Shown here in pieces: positions 55,928-64,000 of a stretch of DNA of 64,000 bases. The first letter of the stretch is position 1; each line of letters begins with the position of its first letter. Both the position numbers and the translations under genes were made by a program. Source of the DNA: Candidatus Nitricoxidireducens bremensis (GTDB taxonomy: Bacteria > Pseudomonadota > Gammaproteobacteria > Burkholderiales > Rhodocyclaceae); NCBI GenBank assembly GCA_030247725.1, contig JAOTRT010000004.1:248001-312000 (forward strand), given 5' to 3'. The notes below the pieces were generated by a model. The model saw nothing but the letters and a program-made list of their open reading frames with translations. It searched no databases and was not told the DNA's origin.

Positions 55928-57125
55928 AGGATGGAAACGCTGCGCCTTGGGCGAGATTGCTCAGATCACCTCGGGCGGCACACCTGACCGCTCCGAGCCG
56001 AGCTATTGGAACGGGACGATTCCTTGGGTCACCACCGGCGAAATCCAGTTCAACACGATTACGGACACCGCAGAGAAGATCACCGAGGCCGGCTTGAAGA
56101 ACTCTTCCGCCAAACGGTTTCCGCCGGGTACGCTGTTGATGGCGATGTATGGGCAAGGCAAAACCCGCGGACAGGTTGCCAAGCTGGGAACCGAGGCAAC
56201 GACCAACCAGAACTCTGCAGCCATTCTCTTGGGTGATAGCTTTGATCCAGACTTTTACTTTCACTTCCTAAGCTGGCAGTACGAGAGCATCCGGGAATTC
56301 GGGCATTCAGGTGGCATTTCACATTTGAACGCGGGGCTGCTTAAACAGATCAGCGTTCCTGTTGCCCCTGAGCGTGAGCAGAAGAAGATTGCTGCTGTAT
56401 TGGCTACCTGGAACGAAGCCATCGCCGCCACCGAAAGGCTGCTCACCAACAGCCGCAAGCAAAAACGGGCATTGATGCAAAGTCTTATCGTCCGCAGATC
56501 AAGGTCGGCAGCAACTTGGCGGCATTGCCACTTGCGCGAAGTCGCCAATCGAATCCAGCGCGACTCCGATGGCAGCAAGCATCCGATCTTGATGATTTCT
56601 TCGGGATCAGGCTTTGTACGACAAGACGAAAAGTACAGTCGCTTCATGGCTGGGAAAAGTCTCGATGACTACATCCTGCTCAAGAAGGGTGAGTTCGCCT
56701 ACAACAAGGGCAACTCGAAACTCTACGAATTCGGTTGCATCTTCCCACTGGAGGACTACGCACAGGGACTGGTCCCTCATGTCTACGTCTGTTTCTCGCT
56801 ATCGGACGAATGCAATCCGGCGTTCTTCAAACACCTCTTCGAAGCCGACTATCTTCATGACCAATTAGGAGCACTGGTAAACACCGGTGTTCGCAATAAC
56901 GGCTTGCTCAACATCAGGCCGGCGGATTTCATGAACGTGCGCATACCCGTACCACCGATGGACGAACAACACGCCATCGCCAAAGTGCTGGATGTAGCCA
57001 CGGCTGAGATTGCGCTCCGAGAGCGGGAACTCGCTGCACTCCAGCAGCAGAAACGCGCCCTCATGCAACAACTCCTCACCGGCAAACGCCGCGTCCGCGT
57101 TCCCGCCAGCGAGGCCACGCCATGA
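55917..57125 (+). CDS. hsdS: Type I restriction-modification specificity subunit HsdS
   Basis: A 402-residue S subunit with the two-fold arrangement: target-recognition domain 1 (about 1-155), conserved coiled coil (155-190; EQKKIAAVLATWNEAIAATE), target-recognition domain 2 (195-345) and a second conserved segment (350-395; PPMDEQHAIAKVLDVATAEI). It sets the recognition sequence for methylation and cleavage. The recognition domains are visibly richer in A+T than their neighbours, as expected for often-exchanged HsdS genes. It overlaps rhuM and hsdR. Confidence 0.93.
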   Translation: MLPKGWKRCALGEIAQITSGGTPDRSEPSYWNGTIPWVTTGEIQFNTITDTAEKITEAGLKNSSAKRFPPGTLLMAMYGQGKTRGQVAKLGTEATTNQNSAAILLGDSFDPDFYFHFLSWQYESIREFGHSGGISHLNAGLLKQISVPVAPEREQKKIAAVLATWNEAIAATERLLTNSRKQKRALMQSLIVRRSRSAATWRHCHLREVANRIQRDSDGSKHPILMISSGSGFVRQDEKYSRFMAGKSLDDYILLKKGEFAYNKGNSKLYEFGCIFPLEDYAQGLVPHVYVCFSLSDECNPAFFKHLFEADYLHDQLGALVNTGVRNNGLLNIRPADFMNVRIPVPPMDEQHAIAKVLDVATAEIALRERELAALQQQKRALMQQLLTGKRRVRVPASEATP

Positions 57126-60100
57126 GCCCCGTCCCCCAAACCCGCGAGCACTACAGCGCCCACATCCCGGCGCTGCATCTGCTCTGCAACCTGGGCTGGT
57201 CCTTCCTCTCCGCCGCCGACTGCCTGGCCCTGCGCGGCTCGACGCGGGAGGTGATGCTCAAGCCGCGCCTGATCGAGGTGTTGCAGACGCGCCGCTTCGA
57301 ATACAAGGGCACGTGGTATCCGCTCTCGCCGTCGGGCATCGACCAGATCGTGCGCGAGCTGTCGACCGTCAATTTCGCCGAGGGCCTGCTCGCGGCCAAC
57401 GAGCGGCTTTACGGCAAGCTGGCGCTGGGCATCACCGTCACCGAGTTCATGCCGGACGGCAAGAAGCACCAGCCGACCATCCACGTCATCGACTGGGCCG
57501 ACCCCACCGCCAACCACTGGGAGGTGACCGAGGAGCTGGAGGTGGTTTCCAGCCAGGGCACCCACCACCGGATTCCCGATGTGGTGGGCTATGTCAATGG
57601 CCTGCCGCTGGTGCTGATCGAAGCCAAGCGGCCGGAATCGGGACATGACGGCAAGGCGATGGTGGAGGAAGGCGTCAGCCAGCACCTGCGCAACCAGCGG
57701 CCGGACGAGATTCCCGGCCTGTTCGCCTACGCCCAGTTGCTGCTGGCGGTAAGCCATGTGGATGGCCGCTACGGCACCACCCACACGGCGGCCAAGTTCT
57801 GGGCGCGCTGGCGCGAGGAGGAATTCGACGAGGCCCATTTCAGCCGCGTCAAGAACAAGCCCCTGCCCTTCGCCACCCGCGTCGCCCTGTTCTCCGGCAA
57901 GCCGCAGAAGGTGCGCGCCTATTTCGAATCGCTCTGGGCGCAGCCCATGCTGCCCACGGACCAGGACCGACTGCTGACGAGCCTGCTGACGCCGGCGCGG
58001 CTGCTGGAGTTCCTGCGCGGCTTCGTGCTCTTCGACCGCCGGGTGGGCAAGATCGTCGCCCGCTACCAGCAGTTCTTCGGTATTCGCGCGCTGCTGGAGC
58101 GTATCCACCGCCTGCGGCCGGACGGTGGGAGGGAGGGCGGCGTGGTCTGGCACACCACGGGCTCGGGCAAGAGCTTCACCATGGTCTTCCTCAGCAAGGC
58201 CCTGCTGCTCGACCCGGCCTTGGCCGAATGCCGGGTGGTGCTGGTCACCGACCGCATCGACCTCGAAGACCAGTTGGCGAAGAACTTCATCGCCAGCGGC
58301 GCCTTCGGCTCGGCCATCGCCACCAAGAAGGAAGGCGAGAAGAGCAAGGCCACGTCCGGCCGCGACCTCGCCCGGCGCATCGGCCAGGGCACGGAGCGCA
58401 TCACCTTCACCCTGGTGCACAAGTTCAACACCGCTTCGAAGCTGCCCGAGTGCCGCAACGATTCGGCCAACCTGATCGTGCTGGTGGACGAAGGCCACCG
58501 CAGCCACGGCGGCGAGACCCACGCGCGCATGAAGCAGGCGCTGCCGCGCGCTGCCTATATCGCCTTCACCGGCACGCCGCTGCTCAAAGAGGACAAGACG
58601 GCCAACAAGTTCGGCCCCATCGTCCATGCCTACACCATGCAGCGGGCGGTGGAAGACGAAACCGTGGCACCGCTGCTTTACGAGGAGCGGGTGCCCGAGC
58701 TGACCATCGACGAGGCGGCGGTGAACCGCTGGTTCGACAAGATCACCGCCCGACTGGCCGACACGCAGAAGGCCGACCTGAAGAAGAAGTACGCGCGCAA
58801 AGGCGCCATCTACGGCGCAGCCAACCGCATCGATCTGATCGCCTGGGACATCGCCGTCCATTTCAACGAGAACATCAAGAAGCTGGGCCTGGGCCTCAAG
58901 GGCCAGATCGCCACCGACAGCAAACGCGACGCCATCCGCTACCAGCAGGCGCTGGAACAAACCGGGCTGGTGAGCAGCGCCATCGTCATCTCGCCGCCGG
59001 ACACGCGCGAAGGCAACAGCGAGGTGGACGAGGACAAGCTGCCCGAGGTGCAGAAGTGGTGGAAGGCCCATGTCGGCCACGACCAGGAGGGCTACGAGAA
59101 GGCGGTGCTGGCCGGCTTCGCCGACGAGGGTGAGCCGGACCTGCTGATCGTGGTGGACCGGCTGCTGACCGGCTTCGACGAGCCGCGCAATACGGTGCTG
59201 TACATCGACAAGCCGCTGCAGGGGCACAACCTGATCCAGGCCGTGGCGCGGGTGAACCGTCTGCACGACGCCAAACGCTACGGCGTGCTGGTGGATTACC
59301 GGGGCATTCTCAAGGAGCTGGATATCGCCATCCGCGCCTATCAGGACCTGGCGACCCAGACGCAGGGCGGCTTCGATGTGGCGGACCTGGAAGGGCTCTA
59401 CCGCCAGTTCAGCACCGAATACAAGCGCCTGCCGGCCCTGCACGAGGCGCTATGGGCCTACTTCAAGGAGGTGAGGAACCGGCAGGACCTGGAGCAGTAT
59501 CGCCAGGTACTGATGCCCCGCTATGCGCCCGATCCCAACGGCGAGGCAGGCGAGACCTACGACACGCGGCAGAAGCTGCGCGAGGATTTCTACGAGGCGC
59601 TGACGCGCTTCGGCCTCTGCCTGCAAACGGCCTTGTCGTCGCGCAGCTTCTTCGAGGACAACAGCTTCTCCGAGCAGGACGTACGTACCTACAAGGAAGA
59701 TCTGCGCTTCTTCACCGGCCTGCGCAAGATCGCCCGTCAGGACGCGCTGGAGACGGTGGACTACGGCATCTACGAAGAGCAGATCCGCCGCATGGTGGAT
59801 ACGCAGGTGATCGGCCAGGAGGTGCGCGAACCGGAGGGCGTGTATCTGGTGCATAAACTGGGGCAGCCCGACGATCCCGAAACCTGGAGCGCGGAAAAAA
59901 CCCGCAACGAGACGGACAAAATCCAGACCCGGCTGAAGAAGACCATCGAGCAGGATCTGGCCGACGACCCCTACGCCCAGAAGGTGTTCGCCGAACTGCT
60001 GAAGCAGGCCATCGCCGAGGCCGAGGCGATGTTCGACCATCCGCTCAAGCAATACGCCCTGTTCCGCAAGTTCGAGGAGCAGGTGGAACAGCGGGCGGTG

Positions 60101-60409
60101 GCAGGCGTTCCCGACGCCTTCGGCGACAACCACCATGCCCGCGCCTACTTCGGCGCTTTCCGCCTTGCCTTGGGGGATGCCTTCGAGGGCACGGCTTCCG
60201 GGGCCTGGGAGGACGAGGCCCTGGCCATCGACGCCGCCGTGCGCGAGGCGGTGGCGGAAAACTCCCTGAACCCGCAGAACATCGAGGCGGCGATCCGCAA
60301 GGCGCTGCTGCCGCGCCTGTTCGAGCGTATGGGGCTGGAGAAGGCGAAGGAAGTCATCGAGCTGGTGATCCACATCGTCCGCGTCGGTCTCGCCCGCGGG
60401 AAGCTCTAG
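57122..60409 (+). CDS. hsdR: Type I restriction enzyme motor/nuclease subunit HsdR
   Basis: A 1095-residue R subunit. The N-terminal PD-(D/E)xK nuclease is IPDVVGYVNGLPLVLIEAKR (Asp near 153, Glu and Lys near 167-169). The SF2 motor has Walker A HTTGSGKSFTM (about 346), VLVDEGHRSHGG as the DExH box, FTGTPL, and helicase C motifs including VDRLLTGFDEPRNTVLY and QAVARVNR. It translocates and cuts unmethylated DNA with HsdM and HsdS. The C-terminal 250 residues are helical and anchor it to the methylase. It is followed one base later by a metallopeptidase gene. Confidence 0.95.
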   Translation: MSPVPQTREHYSAHIPALHLLCNLGWSFLSAADCLALRGSTREVMLKPRLIEVLQTRRFEYKGTWYPLSPSGIDQIVRELSTVNFAEGLLAANERLYGKLALGITVTEFMPDGKKHQPTIHVIDWADPTANHWEVTEELEVVSSQGTHHRIPDVVGYVNGLPLVLIEAKRPESGHDGKAMVEEGVSQHLRNQRPDEIPGLFAYAQLLLAVSHVDGRYGTTHTAAKFWARWREEEFDEAHFSRVKNKPLPFATRVALFSGKPQKVRAYFESLWAQPMLPTDQDRLLTSLLTPARLLEFLRGFVLFDRRVGKIVARYQQFFGIRALLERIHRLRPDGGREGGVVWHTTGSGKSFTMVFLSKALLLDPALAECRVVLVTDRIDLEDQLAKNFIASGAFGSAIATKKEGEKSKATSGRDLARRIGQGTERITFTLVHKFNTASKLPECRNDSANLIVLVDEGHRSHGGETHARMKQALPRAAYIAFTGTPLLKEDKTANKFGPIVHAYTMQRAVEDETVAPLLYEERVPELTIDEAAVNRWFDKITARLADTQKADLKKKYARKGAIYGAANRIDLIAWDIAVHFNENIKKLGLGLKGQIATDSKRDAIRYQQALEQTGLVSSAIVISPPDTREGNSEVDEDKLPEVQKWWKAHVGHDQEGYEKAVLAGFADEGEPDLLIVVDRLLTGFDEPRNTVLYIDKPLQGHNLIQAVARVNRLHDAKRYGVLVDYRGILKELDIAIRAYQDLATQTQGGFDVADLEGLYRQFSTEYKRLPALHEALWAYFKEVRNRQDLEQYRQVLMPRYAPDPNGEAGETYDTRQKLREDFYEALTRFGLCLQTALSSRSFFEDNSFSEQDVRTYKEDLRFFTGLRKIARQDALETVDYGIYEEQIRRMVDTQVIGQEVREPEGVYLVHKLGQPDDPETWSAEKTRNETDKIQTRLKKTIEQDLADDPYAQKVFAELLKQAIAEAEAMFDHPLKQYALFRKFEEQVEQRAVAGVPDAFGDNHHARAYFGAFRLALGDAFEGTASGAWEDEALAIDAAVREAVAENSLNPQNIEAAIRKALLPRLFERMGLEKAKEVIELVIHIVRVGLARGKL

Positions 60410-60410
60410 C

Positions 60411-61136
60411 GTGCGCCGCCATATCAGCTACGGCGAGGAGCGCATCGGCTTCTCGATCCGCTTCGTGCCGCGCCCGGCGCGGCGCATATCGATTCACGTC
60501 TCCTCCGATGGCGTTGTGGCGGTGGATGCGCCCGAAGGCACGGCGGTTGAGGAGGTCGTGGCGGCGGTGCGCCGCCGCGTACGCTGGGTCTGGCTGCACG
60601 TGCGCGCCGGCCGCGAGCGCAGCCGCCACGTCCTGCCGCGCAAGTACGTCAGCGGGGAGAGCCATTTCTACCTCGGCCGGCGCCATGTGCTGAAAGTGAG
60701 CGCCGCCCCGAAGGGCGAACCGGGCGTCAAGCTGTTGCGCGGCAAGCTGGAGATAACGGTTCATAAGCGCGATCCGGCACAGATACGCAACCTGCTGGAC
60801 GCCTGGTATCGACACCGCGCGACGGACGTGTTTGCCCGACGGATCGCCGCCTGCGCCGAACGCGCCGCATGGGTCAAGACAACACCCGGTTTCCGGTTGC
60901 TGACCATGCGCACCCAATGGGGAAGCTGTTCGCCACAGGGCGGGCTGCTCCTGAATCCTTTGCTGGTCAAGGCGCCCGGCCCTTGCGTGGACTATGTGAT
61001 CTGCCACGAGCTCTGCCATCTCAAGGAACACAATCACAGCGAGCGCTTCTACGCGCTGCTGCATCGCCTGATGCCCGATTGGCAGAAATGGAAGACGGAA
61101 CTGGACGAGCGCGCCGAACACCTGTTGAACCGCTAG
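60411..61136 (+). CDS. YgjP/SprT-like M48 metallopeptidase
   Basis: A 241-residue protein of the DUF45/YgjP family. The zinc motif is HELCH at residues 199-203, followed by LKEHNH, so His209 is a likely third ligand. The N-terminal half is a beta-rich domain (RRISIHVSSDGVVAVDAPEG). It starts with GTG one base after the hsdR stop, and is evidently translated with the restriction operon. Homologues frequently follow type I hsdR genes, possibly to degrade DNA-bound or released HsdR, but this is unproven. Confidence 0.88.
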   Translation: MRRHISYGEERIGFSIRFVPRPARRISIHVSSDGVVAVDAPEGTAVEEVVAAVRRRVRWVWLHVRAGRERSRHVLPRKYVSGESHFYLGRRHVLKVSAAPKGEPGVKLLRGKLEITVHKRDPAQIRNLLDAWYRHRATDVFARRIAACAERAAWVKTTPGFRLLTMRTQWGSCSPQGGLLLNPLLVKAPGPCVDYVICHELCHLKEHNHSERFYALLHRLMPDWQKWKTELDERAEHLLNR

Positions 61137-61220
61137 AGCATATGCCTATTGCAAAAATCCGACTTTCCTGCAATAAGGCGATGTCCAATTGCATGCGCGG
61201 CCCAAGCCGCCAGCCAGACC

Positions 61221-62171
61221 ATGAAGCTGAATCTGCGCCAGACCGTCATCGACTTCCTCAAGGCCCGTCCCGACGAGCGATTCAAGGCGCGCCAGATCGC
61301 CGAATGGATTTTTGAGAATCTTCGCGAAGCCTGCGAGGAGAAGCGCAAGAACAGCAAGCAGGACTTGTCGACGGACGAGGCTTTCCTTTGGCAACTCGTT
61401 GCCGAGATCGGTGCCAATCGGCCGGAAATCCAGAAGAAGGAACCAGCCATCCGGACGACGGAAGGTCGGCCGCGCCTTTACTACTTTTCGCTCGATGCCA
61501 AGTACGATGAAATCCTGCGTCCAATCGACTTCAATACATTCGGTGACGGTAAGTCGTCCAAAGCCAAAACCGTAGGAAAAATCGTCGAGCACGACCTCTA
61601 CCCCATGCTCTGCCGTTATCTCCATGCCGAATTCGGCCTCTACCCGAAGCGCGTCGACGAGAAGCGTTCGTCGAACCGCAACGGCCCCAAGGGCAATATC
61701 TGGCTGTTCCCGGACATCGTGGCCATGGAAGACCTGGGCGCGGAATGGCACAAGGACATCCGCGACTGCGTGCGCGAGTACGGCGACCCGCGCTGCCGCT
61801 TGTGGTCCTTCGAGGTGAAACTGAAGCTCACCCGCTCCAACGTGCGCGAGCACTGGTTCCAGACCGTCTCCAATTCCTCTTGGGCCAATCAGGGCTACCT
61901 GGTGACGGCCGAGGTGGAGGGCGCCGACACGATGAAGGAATTGCGCCTGCTGGCGGCAGCCCACGGCATCGGCCTTATCGTGCTGGACGTGGAAGACCCG
62001 ACGGAGGGTAGCGAGATTCGCATCCCGGCCCGGGAGCGGCCCGAGGTGGATTGGGATGCCTGCAACCGGCTGGCCGAGGAAAACGCCGACTTCCGCGATT
62101 TCATCCGCAGTGTCCGCCACTTCCATCAGACCGACGACATCAAGCGTGGCGATTGGGACCTGCCCGACTGA
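61221..62171 (+). CDS. HrgA-like (COG2958) protein associated with the restriction locus
   Basis: A 316-residue protein. An N-terminal winged-helix-like domain (1-85; FKARQIAEWIFENLREACEE) precedes a C-terminal domain (100-300) with the conserved PDIVAMEDLGAEWHKDI and LWSFEVKLKL; the Asp and Glu-x-Lys pattern resembles a PD-(D/E)xK nuclease core. HrgA in Helicobacter is tied to restriction gene replacement. The ATG at 61221 lacks a good ribosome binding site; an in-frame TTG at 61149 is possible. It lies 84 bases after the metallopeptidase. Confidence 0.75.
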   Translation: MKLNLRQTVIDFLKARPDERFKARQIAEWIFENLREACEEKRKNSKQDLSTDEAFLWQLVAEIGANRPEIQKKEPAIRTTEGRPRLYYFSLDAKYDEILRPIDFNTFGDGKSSKAKTVGKIVEHDLYPMLCRYLHAEFGLYPKRVDEKRSSNRNGPKGNIWLFPDIVAMEDLGAEWHKDIRDCVREYGDPRCRLWSFEVKLKLTRSNVREHWFQTVSNSSWANQGYLVTAEVEGADTMKELRLLAAAHGIGLIVLDVEDPTEGSEIRIPARERPEVDWDACNRLAEENADFRDFIRSVRHFHQTDDIKRGDWDLPD

Positions 62172-62220
62172 CACGGGTAAGGCAAGGTCTGGACGCGCGG
62201 CGCCGCCTGCTGCGCCGCAA

Positions 62221-62226
62221 TATAAT
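62221..62226 (+). promoter_or_regulatory. Consensus -10 (TATAAT) with leaderless geometry before the 62233 gene
   Basis: A perfect TATAAT ends six bases before the ATG at 62233 in a GC-rich context. No clear -35 lies 16-18 bp upstream and no Shine-Dalgarno sequence is present. Confidence 0.4.
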
Positions 62227-62232
62227 CGCCCG

Positions 62233-63171
62233 ATGGACATCCTGATCGACGTCATCCTGAAGGCGGGCCGCTCGGCCGTGGAGCTTTCCCTGTTCGTGCT
62301 GCTGCCGGTAATGGTGGTCATGCTGTCCCTGATGCGCCTCTTGGAAGCCAAGGGGGCGCTGGATTGGCTGGTGGCGCGCCTGGCGCCGCTGCTGCGGCCC
62401 GTGGGGCTCACGGGCCTGGGCGTGTTCGCGGCGGTGCAGATCAACTTCGTCAGCTTCGCGGCGCCGGTGGCGACTCTGGCGATGATGGAACAACGCGGCA
62501 CGTCGAGCCGGCATCTGGCGGCCACCCTGGCCATGGTGATGGCCATGGCCCAGGCGAACGCGGTGTTCCCCCTGGCGGCCCTGGGCCTGAAGTTCGGGCC
62601 GGTGCTGCTGTTCTCCCTGCTGGGCGGGCTGGTGGCGGCGGCGGCCACTTACTATGTGTTCGGCCGCGGACTGGATGCGGCCGAACAGCCCCTGGACGAA
62701 AGCCTCCATCACCCGGTGGCCGAGGATGCCAAGGGCGTGCTGGACACCATCAACCGGGCCGGCGCGGAAGCCTTCAAGATCGCCATCGGCGCGATCCCGA
62801 TGCTGGTGCTCTCGTTGGTGGTGGTGACGGCCCTGCGCTCGGGGGGCGCCATCGATACCCTGACCCAGCTGCTGGCGCCGGCGATGGCGGCACTGAATCT
62901 GGATACGGGACTGATCCTGCCGACCCTGACCAAGTACCTGGCTGGCGGCACGGCCATGATGGGCGTGATGGACGAGATGCTGAAGCAGGGGACGGCGACG
63001 ACGGCGCTGCTGAACCAGAGCGCCGGTTTCCTGATCCACCCGCTCGACATTCCCGGCGTGGCGGTGCTGATCTCGGCGGGCCGCCGTGTGGCGGCCGTCT
63101 GGAGGCCCGCGGCACTTGGGGCTTGCGTGGGCATCCTGGTGCGTACCCTGGGCCACGCGCTGATCGGCTGA
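62233..63171 (+). CDS. Nucleoside-recognition (Gate) domain membrane protein
   Basis: A 312-residue integral membrane protein with about eight helices. Two Gate-domain halves are visible: ELSLFVLLPVMVVMLSLMRL at 17-36 and EAFKIAIGAIPMLVLSLVVV around 178-197. The domain occurs in spore maturation proteins SpmA/B and in nucleoside transporters, but the substrate is not known. The ATG at 62233 follows a TATAAT by six bases. Confidence 0.8.
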   Translation: MDILIDVILKAGRSAVELSLFVLLPVMVVMLSLMRLLEAKGALDWLVARLAPLLRPVGLTGLGVFAAVQINFVSFAAPVATLAMMEQRGTSSRHLAATLAMVMAMAQANAVFPLAALGLKFGPVLLFSLLGGLVAAAATYYVFGRGLDAAEQPLDESLHHPVAEDAKGVLDTINRAGAEAFKIAIGAIPMLVLSLVVVTALRSGGAIDTLTQLLAPAMAALNLDTGLILPTLTKYLAGGTAMMGVMDEMLKQGTATTALLNQSAGFLIHPLDIPGVAVLISAGRRVAAVWRPAALGACVGILVRTLGHALIG

Positions 63172-63264
63172 CCGCCGCGCAAATTGTCGCCGCCGCACCA
63201 GAGTTGCACCGGCACGCATGCTAGATTGGGACCTTTACCGCAACTCCGTCCGCGAGGAGACAAC

Positions 63265-63582
63265 ATGCTCTATACCGTAACCGTGTCGTTCGGCCAGAAC
63301 AGCGAATACGAGTTCAAGTTCCACGACGAGGATGTCCGGGGAATCGACCGGGAGGAGGCCGGCCGTTGGCTGCACCGGGAGTACGAAGCCCTCGAATGCG
63401 CACCGCGCAACCCCATCGGCAAGATTCTCCTGCTGGACGTGATCATCGACGTCGCCAAGTACGGCGGCGAACCCCGTTTTGCGGAGAACGGCGAATGGGC
63501 AAAACGCTTCGCCCTGTGTTGCGCCGCTGCACTCAAGCGCGATACGATCCGCGTGGACGTGCCGAACCTGATCGTCGGCTGA
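63265..63582 (+). CDS. Hypothetical protein
   Basis: A 105-residue protein, no signal peptide or membrane segment. It begins with two beta strands (LYTVTVSFGQNSEYEFKFHD), has an acidic middle (DVRGIDREEAGRWLHREYEA) and ends DTIRVDVPNLIVG. A GAGGAG ribosome binding site supports the start at 63265. I recognise no family. It is separated by 93 bases from the upstream gene. Confidence 0.7.
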   Translation: MLYTVTVSFGQNSEYEFKFHDEDVRGIDREEAGRWLHREYEALECAPRNPIGKILLLDVIIDVAKYGGEPRFAENGEWAKRFALCCAAALKRDTIRVDVPNLIVG

Positions 63583-63936
63583 CGGCAGCATCCGTTCAGG
63601 GGACGGGAAGCCCCTGCCGTTCATCGGTATATAAGCAAATAACGGAAAAAGTGACTTGATAGAACAATCACAATATTTAGATTGTCTGCCATGGCACCGG
63701 CTGCAATAATCGCACGCACTAAAAACAATAAGAATTTTGGCGCGGAATGCGCCCTTAAGGAGGAGATGGGCGAAGGGAAAAGGGCACCGGTTTGATCGGC
63801 CGGACGCCCCAGAATCCAGGAACAAAGCTCACCAAGTTGAAGCGTTCCCGCAGATTCGTTACCGTAGTCGCCATTTCCATTGATTGTCCGATTCCACCGC
63901 CGGCGCGAGCCGGCGCTGTAACGTACGGGATTTGAA
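63583..63936. other. Intergenic region before the secB-like gene
   Basis: This 354-base stretch has no convincing gene. An imperfect hairpin (CAGGGG / CCCCTG, flanked by CGG/CCG) lies just after the 63582 stop. It is AT-rich at 63630-63740 and contains the inverted repeat ACAATC / GATTGT (63664-63685). TAAGGAGG at 63756 precedes an ATG at 63766 by only two bases and would encode nine residues (MGEGKRAPV); this is probably chance. Confidence 0.4.
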
Positions 63937-64000
63937 ATGGCAGAAGATCAGCAGCAGGCCGGCAACGGTGCGCAGGGCTCCGAAAAGCAGAGTTTCTTCC
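63937..64000 (+). CDS. secB: Probable protein-export chaperone SecB, N-terminus only
   Basis: Only 21 codons are visible: MAEDQQQAGNGAQGSEK then QSFF. The Gln/Gly-rich acidic leader followed by a phenylalanine pair resembles the N-terminus of beta-proteobacterial SecB just before its IEKIYLKD-type strand. The diagnostic part is outside the window, so this is a similarity-based guess. Confidence 0.45.
   Translation, partial: MAEDQQQAGNGAQGSEKQSFF

Overview
The window is about 64 kb of GC-rich chromosome from a betaproteobacterium, most like the Rhodocyclales. That placement is an inference from gene content (paired cphA genes, FixLJ-type regulators, Mrp antiporters, the icd-cspA-clpS-clpA order, the glyoxylate shunt, a SecB-like N-terminus at the right edge) and from protein similarity recalled from memory. 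No rRNA, tRNA, CRISPR array or insertion sequence was recognised.

Region 1 (1-7.4 kb): the end of sodB, then a compact group-2 Mrp Na+/H+ antiporter operon (MrpA-B fusion, C, D, E, F, G) facing a convergent nhaR regulator. Region 2 (7.5-17.1 kb): a stress and envelope cassette with an HPF-like ribosome-hibernation protein, a BAX-inhibitor-1 membrane protein, a tandem UspA, a P-type cation ATPase, LapA and DUF502 membrane proteins, a diguanylate cyclase, and a convergent MASE1 histidine kinase/FixJ-type regulator pair.

Region 3 (17.3-25.7 kb): a second, differently organised Mrp/Mbh-like operon (E, F, G, MbhD/E-like DUF4040, B, C and three large D/NuoL-like subunits with a small membrane protein between the last two), followed by a UspA protein and a small membrane protein. 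Having two Mrp systems of different architecture within 25 kb is notable.

Region 4 (25.9-35.9 kb): DUF5710 and an HflX GTPase, then a cyanophycin locus. An ABC exporter with a zinc-ribbon module, a DUF1854 protein and a DUF192 protein are transcribed leftward; a truncated cyanophycin synthetase (cphA') and full-length cphA run rightward. Region 5 (35.9-50.4 kb): central carbon and proteostasis genes: rluE, aceK divergent from icd, cspA, clpS-clpA, rraA, aceA, a chemoreceptor, a LysR regulator, a haloacid dehalogenase-like protein and aceB. The aceA promoter carries two identical 12-bp palindromes.

Region 6 (50.5-62.2 kb): lrgAB, then a tightly overlapping type I restriction-modification operon: a half-length HsdS, HsdM, a Bro-N protein, RhuM, full HsdS, HsdR, a YgjP-type metallopeptidase and an HrgA-like protein. 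Its promoter is flanked by two related palindromes centred exactly 60 bp apart, one of which covers the first start codon. A second palindrome family lies further upstream. This is the strongest candidate for an undescribed regulatory arrangement. Region 7 (62.2-64 kb): a nucleoside-recognition-domain membrane protein, a small hypothetical protein, and the first codons of a probable secB.
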